Notes: a model not told the origin generated them from the sequence alone. A stretch of DNA of 64,000 nt from an uncultured Pelagibacteraceae bacterium (GCA_902610975.1 CACLXL010000002.1:62001-126000); one strand, 5' to 3'; positions 36,479 through 45,452 are shown, counted from the stretch's first letter. Numbers and translations: made by a program.

Positions 36479-37566
36479 TGAAAATTAAATCAATCAAAGC
36501 AATCACTTTGAGTATGCCGTTTAGCCATGGAGGAAAAAAGGTAATTTTTCATGGAAAAGAATGGAAAAGTTTAGAATTTAACTTAGTAAAAATTGAAACA
36601 GATAAAGGTATCACTGGTTGGGGTGAAGCCTTTGGTTATACAACTTGGAAAGCAGTAAAAATAGCAATTGAAGAGATGGTGGCTCCTTTACTCGTTGGAA
36701 AAGATGTGAGTAATATACCAGAACTTCTTTTAACTCTTCAAAAATCTTTGCACTTATTTGGTAGATACGGGATAACAATGTTTGCAATATCTGGTGTTGA
36801 AATTGCATTATGGGATGCTTTAGGCAAAGAAAAAAATAAGCCAATTCATGAATTGTTAGGAAAAAAAAATAAAGATCTATTTAAAGCCTATTCAAGTCTT
36901 TTTAGATATGGTGATCCAAAAATAATAGAGCAAAAATGTAAGCAATCATTAGATGATGGTTACCAAGCTATAAAACTTCATGAAATAGAAAATGATTGCA
37001 TTGAAGCTGGAAGAAAAGGAACAGGTAATCTTCCTTTAATGTTAGATACTAATTGTCCTTGGACTTATGAAGAAACATTATCCAAAAAAGATTTTTTAAA
37101 AAGTATGAAACTAACTTGGTTGGAAGAACCTATTTACCCGCCAGAAGATTATGAAACTCTAGCAAAATTGAATAAAGAACTTGGAATACCCTTAGCCTGT
37201 GGGGAGAATGCGTGTACAGAATTTGAGTTTAAATCAATGATCAAACAAAAAGCAGTTACTTTTGTTCAACCATCAGTAATTAAAGTTGGTGGTATTTATG
37301 AAATGTTCAAAATTATTCAGCATGCAGAAAAAAATAATGTCTCTGTAATGCCTCACACTGCTTATTTTGGACCAGGTTTTTTAGCTACTCTTCAATTAGC
37401 TGCATTGATGGAAAAAGATACCTATATTGAGAGATTCTATTTAGATATTGATCAAGAATTCTACCCAAATTTTAAAAGAGCATTAAATGGAAAATATAAA
37501 TTACCTTCAGGACCAGGTCTAGGTATTGACCTGGATTATAATAAATTAAGTAAATATGAAATATAG
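36478..37566 (+). CDS. Mandelate racemase/muconate lactonizing enzyme-family protein
   Basis: 362 aa, enolase superfamily. The metal ligands are D190 (LMLDTN), E216 (WLEEP) and E243 (CGEN). The first-strand base pair reads K166-L-H168 in place of Lys-x-Lys. At the position of the usual Asp of the Asp-His dyad there is S266 (QPSVIKVGG), while H293 (MPHTAYFGPG) remains. Family chemistry is abstraction of the proton alpha to a carboxylate, giving racemisation, dehydration or cycloisomerisation. The altered residues mean a known subgroup cannot be assigned. It overlaps the CitE-like gene by 11 bp. Confidence 0.88.
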   Translation: MKIKSIKAITLSMPFSHGGKKVIFHGKEWKSLEFNLVKIETDKGITGWGEAFGYTTWKAVKIAIEEMVAPLLVGKDVSNIPELLLTLQKSLHLFGRYGITMFAISGVEIALWDALGKEKNKPIHELLGKKNKDLFKAYSSLFRYGDPKIIEQKCKQSLDDGYQAIKLHEIENDCIEAGRKGTGNLPLMLDTNCPWTYEETLSKKDFLKSMKLTWLEEPIYPPEDYETLAKLNKELGIPLACGENACTEFEFKSMIKQKAVTFVQPSVIKVGGIYEMFKIIQHAEKNNVSVMPHTAYFGPGFLATLQLAALMEKDTYIERFYLDIDQEFYPNFKRALNGKYKLPSGPGLGIDLDYNKLSKYEI

Positions 37567-38206
37567 ATCTGTTTTATTTGTTCCAGGACATGAAGAAAAA
37601 AAAATTAAAAAAGCTTATACATTAAATTCAGATTTAATTGTTCTTGACTTAGAATCAACTGTTCCTGAAGATCAGAAAGATCAGGCTAAAAAAATAATAA
37701 AGGAATGCAATGTTAATAAAGATCAAACATATATAAGGATAAATAATAATTCAGATTTAGAATTTGTTACATCAGAAAAATTCCCTGGAATATTTCTCCC
37801 ATTTACAGAAACAAAAAAACAATTAATTGAGATAGATATATTATTAAAAAAAACTGAGAAATTGAAAACTGATATAATCCCAATTTTGGAAAGTATAAAC
37901 GGTCTAGCTAATCTTGAGGAAATTTGCTCTTTTTCAGAAAGAATTCAAATTATATCTTTTGGCTCTCATGATTTAGCTAAATCTATAAATCTTAAGATTT
38001 CAGAAGATGAAAAAGAAATATTAGAATTTAGAAAAAATATAGTAAATAAATCTAAAAATATTAAGAGCCCAATAGATACCTCTTTTTTAAACTTTAAAGA
38101 TTTAAATGGATTTGAAAAATCATGTAATTTTGTAAAAAAATTAGGTTTTGGTGGTAAAGCTTGCATTCATCCAGACCAAGTTCAAATCTCAAACAAAATT
38201 TTTTAA
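37556..38206 (+). CDS. Miniature CitE/HpcH-type lyase
   Basis: 216 aa, shorter than the usual 270-300 aa CitE-like aldolases and lyases. Conserved parts are LFVPGHE, the D31-L-E33 region, R61 (YIRINN), E112 (ILESINGL), D139 (GSHDLA) and KACIHPDQVQI. The chain ends only about seven residues after IHPDQV, so the C-terminal cap and helical extension that completes the active site in relatives is missing. The family cleaves citryl-, malyl- or similar CoA esters. The frame is intact, so a functional short form is likelier than decay. The stop overlaps the next start (TAATG). Confidence 0.8.
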   Translation: MKYRSVLFVPGHEEKKIKKAYTLNSDLIVLDLESTVPEDQKDQAKKIIKECNVNKDQTYIRINNNSDLEFVTSEKFPGIFLPFTETKKQLIEIDILLKKTEKLKTDIIPILESINGLANLEEICSFSERIQIISFGSHDLAKSINLKISEDEKEILEFRKNIVNKSKNIKSPIDTSFLNFKDLNGFEKSCNFVKKLGFGGKACIHPDQVQISNKIF

Positions 38207-38610
38207 TGATAAATACTAAGAAACTTTTGTACTTTGCTTATGGTACAAATCTTAATAAAAAAATTTTTTTAAAAAAATATAAAAACGCTAAATATCTAAG
38301 CAAGCATATTTTAAAAGATTTTGAATTAGTCTTTAGATCAAAATATAGGGTACCAGATATACAAAGAAAAAAGGGTTCAAGTGTCAAAGGTATTATCTAT
38401 GAAATAGATAAAATAACTGAGAAAAAATTAGATAGATACGAAGACTATCCTAAGTTATATATAAAAAAATTTTTTAATAAAAAAAATAAAAATGTAATGT
38501 ATTATTTCATGAAAAGAAAAACTCCTATTTTAAAGCCTGCAAAATACTACCTTAAAGTCATGAAAAGCGGCTATCGACAAAATAACTATAAATTTAATTT
38601 CAAATATTAA
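38206..38610 (+). CDS. Gamma-glutamylcyclotransferase-fold (AIG2/GGACT-like) protein
   Basis: 134 aa from the ATG at 38206, which overlaps the previous stop and puts the FAYGTNL substrate-binding motif near the N-terminus. The catalytic-type Glu is in DRYEDYPKLY, and the YYLKVMKSGYRQNNY tail matches the family. Members release 5-oxoproline from gamma-glutamyl amines or peptides. In this operon it might process a gamma-glutamylated intermediate, as in gamma-glutamylation pathways for amines, but that is inference. The next gene follows after 1 bp. Confidence 0.82.
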   Translation: MINTKKLLYFAYGTNLNKKIFLKKYKNAKYLSKHILKDFELVFRSKYRVPDIQRKKGSSVKGIIYEIDKITEKKLDRYEDYPKLYIKKFFNKKNKNVMYYFMKRKTPILKPAKYYLKVMKSGYRQNNYKFNFKY

Positions 38611-38611
38611 A

Positions 38612-39655
38612 GTGAAAAACAAAATAAAGATTGCAGTTGTTGGGATTGGCTTGATGGGGAGTCAGCATTTAAAAGCTTTAAGTGTTTCAAAAAAAGCAAA
38701 ACTCCATTCAATTGTTGATGTAAATAAAAATTCAATTATTCATGCTAAAAAATTTAAAGTTCCATTCTATAGATCGTCGACTGAATTATTAGATAACAAT
38801 AAACCAGATGCCGTAATTGTTGCTACACCTAATCAGTTTCACGAAAAACATACGATAAGTTTTTTAAATGCAAAAATACCTGTTTTGCTAGAAAAACCAA
38901 TTTCCGATAATATAGCAAAAGCAAAAAAAATTATTCAAAGCTCAAAAAAAAACAAAACTCATCTACTTATTGGCTATCATAGAAGGCACAACAGTATCGT
39001 AACTAAAGTAAAGAAACAAATCGATAGTGGAAATCTTGGAAAAATTGTTGCTGCTAATGTTATGTGCTGGTTATACAAAAATAAAGATTGGTATAAAGAA
39101 AAATGGCGTATTAAAAAAGGAGGAGGTCCTCTAGGTATTAATTTAGTACATGATATTGATCTTATTTGTTACTTATTAGGGCCCATAACACATGTTCAAG
39201 CAACAACCTCAAATAACATTAGAAAATACGAAGTTGAAGATACCGCAATTGTTAATTTTACTTTTAGATCAGGTACTTTATGTACATTAAGTGTTTCTGA
39301 TACAATTGTAGCTCCTTACAGTTATGAGCTTACGGCTGGAGAAAACCCTGCATACCCTATAACAAATCAATCAGCATATTTTATTGGGGGAACAAAAGGC
39401 TCGATACAATTTCCTAATTTAAAACATTGGTATAATAGAGGTGAGAGAAGTTGGTGGAAACCAATCTATCATAAGGATTTTAATATTCGTTTGAGTAGAT
39501 TTACTTTAATAAATCAAATTGATCACTTATGCGATGTTGTGTCTGGAAAAGCTAAACCAAAAGTAGGTGGAAATGATGGCTTGCAATCGCTTAAAATATT
39601 TGATGCCATATTAAGAAGTACTAAAACTGGGAAAAAAATAAGAGTAAACAAATGA
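38612..39655 (+). CDS. Gfo/Idh/MocA-family oxidoreductase (first of three)
   Basis: 347 aa, GTG start. NAD-binding VVGIGLMGSQH leads the Rossmann domain, followed by the EKPI lysine motif and the catalytic-domain motif GGGPLGINLVHDIDLICYLLG (histidine near residue 190). The family oxidises sugars, inositols and amino or hydroxy acids. It overlaps the next Gfo gene by 4 bp. Of the three it is the closest to standard inositol dehydrogenase-like members. Confidence 0.88.
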   Translation: MKNKIKIAVVGIGLMGSQHLKALSVSKKAKLHSIVDVNKNSIIHAKKFKVPFYRSSTELLDNNKPDAVIVATPNQFHEKHTISFLNAKIPVLLEKPISDNIAKAKKIIQSSKKNKTHLLIGYHRRHNSIVTKVKKQIDSGNLGKIVAANVMCWLYKNKDWYKEKWRIKKGGGPLGINLVHDIDLICYLLGPITHVQATTSNNIRKYEVEDTAIVNFTFRSGTLCTLSVSDTIVAPYSYELTAGENPAYPITNQSAYFIGGTKGSIQFPNLKHWYNRGERSWWKPIYHKDFNIRLSRFTLINQIDHLCDVVSGKAKPKVGGNDGLQSLKIFDAILRSTKTGKKIRVNK

Positions 39656-40782
39656 AAAGGCTTAAACTTGGTATCATTGGTGGTGGCCCTGGATCTTGGA
39701 TTGGTCATGTACATAGAATAGCCTCAAGATTCGATGATAAATATGAAATTGTAGCTGGCGTTTTTTCAAGAAATTATAAAATCAATCAATCTTTTGGGAC
39801 AAGTATAGGAATAAAAAAAAATAGATGTTACAAAAATTATAAAGATTTGTGCTATTCTGAAAAAAAAATTAATAATGGTATCGATGTGGTAGCGATTATG
39901 ACACCCCCAGGGAGTCATCAAGAAATAGCTGAATTATTCATTAAAAATAACATTCATGTAATATCTGATAAACCATTTGCAGGTTCTCTGCCTCAAGCTA
40001 AAAAACTTTATAAAACAATTAAAAGTAATAAAAAGATTGTTTACGGGCTCACACATAATTATTCAGCCTACCCAATGGTAAGACATGCTAAAAAATTAGT
40101 AGAAGATAAGAAGCTTGGAAATATCGAATATATTAATGTCGAATATGTTCAGGATTGGTCTAACGGTAAAAAAGTTACCCCAGGTTCTGCAAAAAAAATA
40201 TTTAAATGGAAATTAGATAAAAAAATAGCTGGAGTTTCTACTGTGCTTAATGAAATAGGATCTCACGCATATCATTTATGTAATTACATTACTGGTCTTA
40301 AAGGAAAAAGCTTATTTGCAGATATCAAACAATACTCAAAAAAAATTAAATTTGATACAAACGCTCAAGTTTTCATAAATTATGAGAATGGAGCAAAGGG
40401 TTTATTTTGGGCATCAACTACTGCTAAAGGGGGCGTTTATGGATTACGAATAAGAATATTTGGTTCGATGGGAAGTTTGGAATGGGTACAGAATGACCCC
40501 AACTATCTAAAATATAATGCTGCTAATGGTGCAACAAAAGTTTTAGAAAGAGGTTTCAATGAAAGTGGTTTTTCAAAAAACTTTTCAAGAATTAAGTACG
40601 GGCATCCTGAGGGATATTTAAGTGCCTTTTCAAATTTATATAAAGAAATTGCATCAAAAATTAATTCAAAAAATAGTAAGAAAAGGTTTTATTTTCCAAC
40701 AGCGTATGAAGGTTTACTTACAGCAAGATTTATAGACGGATGTGTAAAGTCATCATCCAAGAAAAAATGGGTAGTTTTTTAA
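39652..40782 (+). CDS. Gfo/Idh/MocA-family oxidoreductase (second of three)
   Basis: 376 aa. The cofactor loop is GIIGGGPGSWIGHVHRIA, longer than the usual GxGxxG, and the DKPFAGSL motif replaces EKP. LNEIGSHAYHLCNYITG carries the catalytic His. A GPGSWIGxVHR-type N-terminus is typical of a subgroup found in sugar and inositol catabolic clusters. The start overlaps the first Gfo gene and the third begins directly after the stop. Confidence 0.87.
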   Translation: MKRLKLGIIGGGPGSWIGHVHRIASRFDDKYEIVAGVFSRNYKINQSFGTSIGIKKNRCYKNYKDLCYSEKKINNGIDVVAIMTPPGSHQEIAELFIKNNIHVISDKPFAGSLPQAKKLYKTIKSNKKIVYGLTHNYSAYPMVRHAKKLVEDKKLGNIEYINVEYVQDWSNGKKVTPGSAKKIFKWKLDKKIAGVSTVLNEIGSHAYHLCNYITGLKGKSLFADIKQYSKKIKFDTNAQVFINYENGAKGLFWASTTAKGGVYGLRIRIFGSMGSLEWVQNDPNYLKYNAANGATKVLERGFNESGFSKNFSRIKYGHPEGYLSAFSNLYKEIASKINSKNSKKRFYFPTAYEGLLTARFIDGCVKSSSKKKWVVF

Positions 40783-41694
40783 ATGATTAAATCCTGTGTG
40801 ATAGGATTATCAAAAGTTGGTATAATTCATTGTAAAAGTTTAATAAAAATAAAAAAAACTTCGTTAAATTATATTTTTGATAAAAATTACAATCTGAGCA
40901 AAAGACTATCTAAAAAATTTAAATGTAACACTTCAAGAAACTTCGATAGTATATTAAAAAAAAAAGATATAGAACTGTTTATAATTGCATCACCTACAAT
41001 CACGCATGATTTTTACATAAAAAAATTAATAAAATTTAGGAAAATGATCTATTGTGAAAAACCAATTACAAATAATAATAAAAACCTTAATAAACTCAAA
41101 TACTTAATAAAAAAACATAAAATTAAATTTTGCGCTGGTTTAAATCGTAGATTTTCAAAGGAATATGTTGCTTTAAAAAAGAAAATTAACAAAAAAAAAG
41201 TTAATTATATCCAAATAATATCTAGATCGGCCAATCATAATATTAATTTATCATTAAGAAACGGAGGTCTTTTTTTTGATAAAGGATTTCATTTTTTTGA
41301 TTTAGCTTGTTGGTTGAGTAATTCGAAACCAGAGAAAATGATTGTAATTTCAAAATCAATTAGTTCTGAGGATTTCTTAAATAATGGGGATTTCTCAGAT
41401 GCAATAATTAATCTAAAACTCAGGAATAAAATAGTCGTTGAAATAGTATTTAGTAGAAAGTGCAGATTTGGAAATTTTGAAAAAATTAAAGTGTATGGTG
41501 AAAAATTTTCATTAGACTCTGACGACTTTTCTGACAAAAAGACATTATATGACGACTTTTCTGTAAGACACAGAAAATCATACTTAAATTGTTTAAAAAA
41601 ATTTATTGAAAGTAAAAATAATCTCTTAATGAATGAAGCAATATTAACCCAAAAGATATGTGCTGATGCTTTGAAAAAAGCAAGGTATCAGTAA
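40783..41694 (+). CDS. Gfo/Idh/MocA-family oxidoreductase (third of three)
   Basis: 303 aa, shorter and more lysine-rich than its two neighbours. The cofactor region CVIGLSKVGIIH departs from the standard GxGxxG. The EKPI lysine motif and GLFFDKGFHFFDLACWL catalytic segment are kept. It is the last gene of the plus-strand operon. Its stop (41692-41694) directly abuts the convergent lpxB stop, so the transcripts must overlap. Confidence 0.84.
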   Translation: MIKSCVIGLSKVGIIHCKSLIKIKKTSLNYIFDKNYNLSKRLSKKFKCNTSRNFDSILKKKDIELFIIASPTITHDFYIKKLIKFRKMIYCEKPITNNNKNLNKLKYLIKKHKIKFCAGLNRRFSKEYVALKKKINKKKVNYIQIISRSANHNINLSLRNGGLFFDKGFHFFDLACWLSNSKPEKMIVISKSISSEDFLNNGDFSDAIINLKLRNKIVVEIVFSRKCRFGNFEKIKVYGEKFSLDSDDFSDKKTLYDDFSVRHRKSYLNCLKKFIESKNNLLMNEAILTQKICADALKKARYQ

Positions 41695-42840
41695 TTATAA
41701 ATATTTACTTAAAGCTCTACTTGCAAGTATTGATGAGGAAATATCAGTTTTGAATGTATTTAGGATCGATTGAGTCTTTTCAACCTGCTCCTTAATCTTA
41801 TTTGGGTCATCAATAAAAGAACTTACAGATTTGAATAAATCTTTTGGATTACACTTAGATTGAAGAAATTCAGGTATTACCTCTTCTCTTGCTGCAATAT
41901 TAATAATATTGGCAAATTTTACTTTTACTAAAGTCCTTACAATCAAATAATTTAAAAAATTCATTTTATAGAGAATGATAGACGGAACTTTAGCTTTGCA
42001 AATTTCAAGAGAAACTGTTCCGGATTTAGCAACTGCAAATACAGATTTCTTAAGAGTATGAGACTTTATTTTATCGTCACTAATAATTTCACAATTACTT
42101 ATATTTTGAGATTTTACGTAGGATTGAATTAAATCATTATGTTGTTTTGTCGAATGAAATATATAAATAAAATCCTGATAATTTTTATTCATTAATTTTA
42201 TAAAATCCAAGAGGATAGGCATTAAGATTTCGATTTCAGAGACTCTACTTCCTGGAAAAACTGATATTAATGCTTTATTTTTTTCAAATATTTGATTGAT
42301 GTCTATTTTACTTTCAGAGGATACATCTAACAACGGGTGGCCAACAAACTCATTGCTCATATTCTCTTTATCAAAATAAGGTTTTTCAAAATTAAATAAT
42401 AAAAGAATATGATCAATGTAATTTTTAATTTTCTTAACTCTTCCCTCTCTCCAAACCCAAACTTGTGGCGCAACATAATGAATAGTTTTTATCTTTGGCT
42501 CTAGTTTTTTTATGCGTTCAGCAACTCTCAAAGTAAAATCGGGACTATCAACTGTAAATAAAATATCTGGGTTAAAATCTTTTATAGCTTTTACAGTTTC
42601 ATTAATTTTTTTATTAATTTTGAAAATATTTTTTATAACATTTGTAAAACCTATGTAGGTAATCTCTTTTAAATCATAAATTGATTTTATACCTAAAGCT
42701 TCTAAATTTTCACCTCCTACACTTAAATACTCGATTTCGGAATTATCTTTTTTAAATTCTTTAATTACTTTTGATGCGAGTTTGTCTCCAGACGGCTCAC
42801 CTGTTAAAATAAATATTTTTTTCACTTGTACATTCTCCAA
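41695..42840 (-). CDS. lpxB: Lipid-A-disaccharide synthase
   Basis: GT19-family glycosyltransferase joining UDP-diacylglucosamine and lipid X, 381 aa. Motifs are FILTGEPSGDKLASKVI, SVGGENLEALG, TVDSPDFTLRVAER, YVAPQVWVWREGRVKKI and SVFPGSRVSEI. The start overlaps the sugar-dehydrogenase gene by 19 bp, making it the last gene of the lpx run. In many Alphaproteobacteria it directly follows lpxI. Confidence 0.95.
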   Translation of the reverse strand: MENVQVKKIFILTGEPSGDKLASKVIKEFKKDNSEIEYLSVGGENLEALGIKSIYDLKEITYIGFTNVIKNIFKINKKINETVKAIKDFNPDILFTVDSPDFTLRVAERIKKLEPKIKTIHYVAPQVWVWREGRVKKIKNYIDHILLLFNFEKPYFDKENMSNEFVGHPLLDVSSESKIDINQIFEKNKALISVFPGSRVSEIEILMPILLDFIKLMNKNYQDFIYIFHSTKQHNDLIQSYVKSQNISNCEIISDDKIKSHTLKKSVFAVAKSGTVSLEICKAKVPSIILYKMNFLNYLIVRTLVKVKFANIINIAAREEVIPEFLQSKCNPKDLFKSVSSFIDDPNKIKEQVEKTQSILNTFKTDISSSILASRALSKYL

Positions 42841-43877
42841 AGTTCGCCCTTGTCAGATAGTAAATAAAGATCTCCGCTCTCATGTATTTTGATATCTCTT
42901 ATTCTTCCTATATCACCTTTGAATAAAATTTTTTCATCGATAAAATTTGATTTATTAAATCTTATTTTTCTTAAAGATTGATCTTTCAGAGATGTAATTA
43001 AAGCTTCACCGTTCCATTCTTTAAATGTCTCACCTTTATAAATTGTCATAGCGCTTACTGCGATAGAAGGAACCCAGTACTTTATTGCTTTTGTAAAGCC
43101 AGGTTTCCATTTTGGACCAATTTTAGTTCCAGAGTAATTAGTTCCTCCCCAACCTAAAATCTTCCAACCATAGTTTTCTCCAAAATTTGCTGTCCCAAAC
43201 CAATCGCCTCCTCTAGCACCATGATTGGTCAAATATATTTTGTCATCGAATGGTGAAAGAGACATTCCCTGAGGATTTCTAACTCCAATTTGATAAATTT
43301 CAGGTAACCAATCTTTTTTATTAATAAATTTTGGATTATCTTTTGGTATCGATCCATCTAAGTTAATTCTTATTATACTTCCAGGATGTTTAGTATGATC
43401 TTGAGCTATCATTCCTTGTCCTCTCTCACCAGCGGTTACATACAAATGTTTATTTTTTATGACTAGTCTAGATCCAAAATGATATCCAGAATTTATAGGG
43501 GGTTGGGCTTGAAAGATGTTTTTAAAATTAAGTTTCTCAGTATTAAGTTTTGCTCTTGCAACAGAAGTGCTAGACTTTCCGTTTGATCTATTTTCCGAGT
43601 ATGAAACAAATACAACGCTGTCATTGTGAAGTATATCTAATAACCCTCCCTGGCCATCTTCCAAGACCTTAAGATTATGGCTTATATCTTTTATTTTTTT
43701 TTCTTTTAAATTTATAAATTTTATATTTCCTGGTTTTTCTGTAACCAATAAATTTTGGTTGTCTATGAATGTTAAACTCCATGGGCTATCAAACCCTTGT
43801 ACAATTTTCTCTAATTTAAAGTCTTCAGCACTTAAATTTGTGAATAGTAAGAGAAAAATTGATAATAATTTTTTCAT
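42822..43877 (-). CDS. PQQ-dependent-type sugar dehydrogenase (GSDH family), periplasmic
   Basis: 351 aa. A signal peptide (MKKLLSIFLLLFTNLSA) precedes a six-bladed beta-propeller of the glucose/sorbosone dehydrogenase (YliI/Asd) family. Blade motifs are LVTEKPGN, EDGQGGLLDI, the YHFGSRL and RNPQGMSLSP region, TNHGARGGD and GENYGW. Members oxidise aldose sugars in the periplasm using PQQ. It sits between lpxI and lpxB and overlaps both (4 and 19 bp), an unusual guest in a lipid A operon. No PQQ synthesis genes are in the window. Confidence 0.87.
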   Translation of the reverse strand: MKKLLSIFLLLFTNLSAEDFKLEKIVQGFDSPWSLTFIDNQNLLVTEKPGNIKFINLKEKKIKDISHNLKVLEDGQGGLLDILHNDSVVFVSYSENRSNGKSSTSVARAKLNTEKLNFKNIFQAQPPINSGYHFGSRLVIKNKHLYVTAGERGQGMIAQDHTKHPGSIIRINLDGSIPKDNPKFINKKDWLPEIYQIGVRNPQGMSLSPFDDKIYLTNHGARGGDWFGTANFGENYGWKILGWGGTNYSGTKIGPKWKPGFTKAIKYWVPSIAVSAMTIYKGETFKEWNGEALITSLKDQSLRKIRFNKSNFIDEKILFKGDIGRIRDIKIHESGDLYLLSDKGELWRMYK

Positions 43878-44665
43878 TTAATTAAAATAAACATTTTATT
43901 TCTATTTGCATATTGAACACTTTGACTTTTATTTAAAAAAATATTTAATTTATGTTTTAGAACTATTCCTTTTAGTCCTGCAATTTTACATTGTTTCAAA
44001 GTTTCTAATCCTACGGTTGGAAGATCTACTCTCAAGTCTTGTCTTTTTTTTGGGAATTTTATTAGTACTCCATTAGGAAATTTAGTTATTTTTTTCACTT
44101 TTTTAATCATTTTTTGTGTTCCGCCACTTCCCTCAATTGTTAAAATTTTATTATTTCTACAAATAGCGCCTTGAGTAAATGAAAAATTACCAGATTTTTT
44201 AAGAGCTTTTTGCCCACAAAGAATATCTTTTTTATCAGAGGCATTTGGTTTAATTGTTGTGTAGTTTCCCTTAGGCAGACTTATTTCTGGAGTAAATTTG
44301 TTTGAGCTTACAGTTTGAATCTTTTCTTTTTTTAAAATATTTATAATTTGTTTTAAAATTGCTGCATCCCCTAATTTCGAACTTTTTATAATTTTTGGCA
44401 TATAATAAATTCCTTTAAAATCTAATTTTATAGATTTAAAATTTGGTTTTGTTACTTTTCCAGCAAATAAAACTTTTTTACAATTTTTTGATTTAAGTAT
44501 TGAAATAATTTTTCCAAATTGACCAATAGATACTGAGTAAGAATTTTTATCTTTTTTAAATATTTTTTTTTTTGTTAAATCTATAATTAAGTATTTACTT
44601 TTTCTTTTAATTTTTTTTAATATATATTTTGGAAATTCTGTTTCTCCAAAAATTAACCCAATCAT
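43874..44665 (-). CDS. lpxI: UDP-2,3-diacylglucosamine pyrophosphatase LpxI (DUF1009)
   Basis: 263 aa LpxI-type hydrolase, which replaces LpxH in Alphaproteobacteria, giving lipid X. It starts MIGLIFGETEFPKYI; later segments are LFAGKVTKPNF, the LGDAAILKQI stretch, GAICRNNKILTIEGSGGT and DLPTVGLETL. It lies 7 bp after lpxA, in the usual lpxA-lpxI order, and overlaps the sugar-dehydrogenase start. Confidence 0.93.
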   Translation of the reverse strand: MIGLIFGETEFPKYILKKIKRKSKYLIIDLTKKKIFKKDKNSYSVSIGQFGKIISILKSKNCKKVLFAGKVTKPNFKSIKLDFKGIYYMPKIIKSSKLGDAAILKQIINILKKEKIQTVSSNKFTPEISLPKGNYTTIKPNASDKKDILCGQKALKKSGNFSFTQGAICRNNKILTIEGSGGTQKMIKKVKKITKFPNGVLIKFPKKRQDLRVDLPTVGLETLKQCKIAGLKGIVLKHKLNIFLNKSQSVQYANRNKMFILIK

Positions 44666-44672
44666 AAATATT

Positions 44673-45452
44673 TTAACTAAGCGGTGAACAAATCGGTCTT
44701 TTTTTATCTTTTTCTATAAATTTAATAACTTCACTTACTAATTCATTATCTTTATATTTACCATTAATCCTACCTAAATTTTCGTGAAAATTCTTTGAGG
44801 CAAATATATCTTTAAATGCTTTATCTAGTCCAATAATTTTTTGGTTATCATATTTCTGTCTTCGTAAGCCTATTAAATTTAAACCCTGTAAGTAATTTCT
44901 ATTTCCTATTGATAAGCCAAAAGGAATTACATCTTTAAGTACGCCGGTCATGCCTCCAATCATAGCTAGTCTTCCAATTCTGGTAAACTGCTGAACGGCG
45001 GAATTGCCCCCTATTACAACGGAGTCTTCAATAATAACATGCCCTCCTAACGGTACATTATTCGCAATTATAACATTATTTCCAATTATGCAGTCATGAG
45101 CGATATGTGATGAAATCATAAATAAACAATTATCACCTATAACTGTTTTTGAACCACCGCCGGCAGTACCGGGATTAATAGTAACATACTCTCGTATCAT
45201 GTTATTTTTGCCGATTACTAGTGTAGTTTTTTCTCCTTTGAATTTAAGATCTTGGGGTTGGGTTCCTATACTTGCGAATGGAAATATTTTTGTGTTAGAA
45301 CCGACTAATGTATTTCCTTCTATATGCACGTTTGATACTAATTCTACATTCTCTGCTAATTCTACATTAGGTCCAACATAACAGAACGGTCCAATTTTTA
45401 CGTTCTTTGATATTTTTGCATTTTTATCAATCACACTTGAATTATGTATCAT
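44673..45452 (-). CDS. lpxA: UDP-N-acetylglucosamine acyltransferase
   Basis: First step of lipid A synthesis, 259 aa. A left-handed beta-helix of hexapeptide repeats fills most of the chain (about 10-185), with the catalytic region SSHIAHDCIIGNNVI and the conserved GNRNYLQGLNLIGLRR. A helical C-terminal domain follows. The start shares a base with the fabZ stop (45452), the normal fabZ-lpxA coupling. Confidence 0.96.
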   Translation of the reverse strand: MIHNSSVIDKNAKISKNVKIGPFCYVGPNVELAENVELVSNVHIEGNTLVGSNTKIFPFASIGTQPQDLKFKGEKTTLVIGKNNMIREYVTINPGTAGGGSKTVIGDNCLFMISSHIAHDCIIGNNVIIANNVPLGGHVIIEDSVVIGGNSAVQQFTRIGRLAMIGGMTGVLKDVIPFGLSIGNRNYLQGLNLIGLRRQKYDNQKIIGLDKAFKDIFASKNFHENLGRINGKYKDNELVSEVIKFIEKDKKRPICSPLS

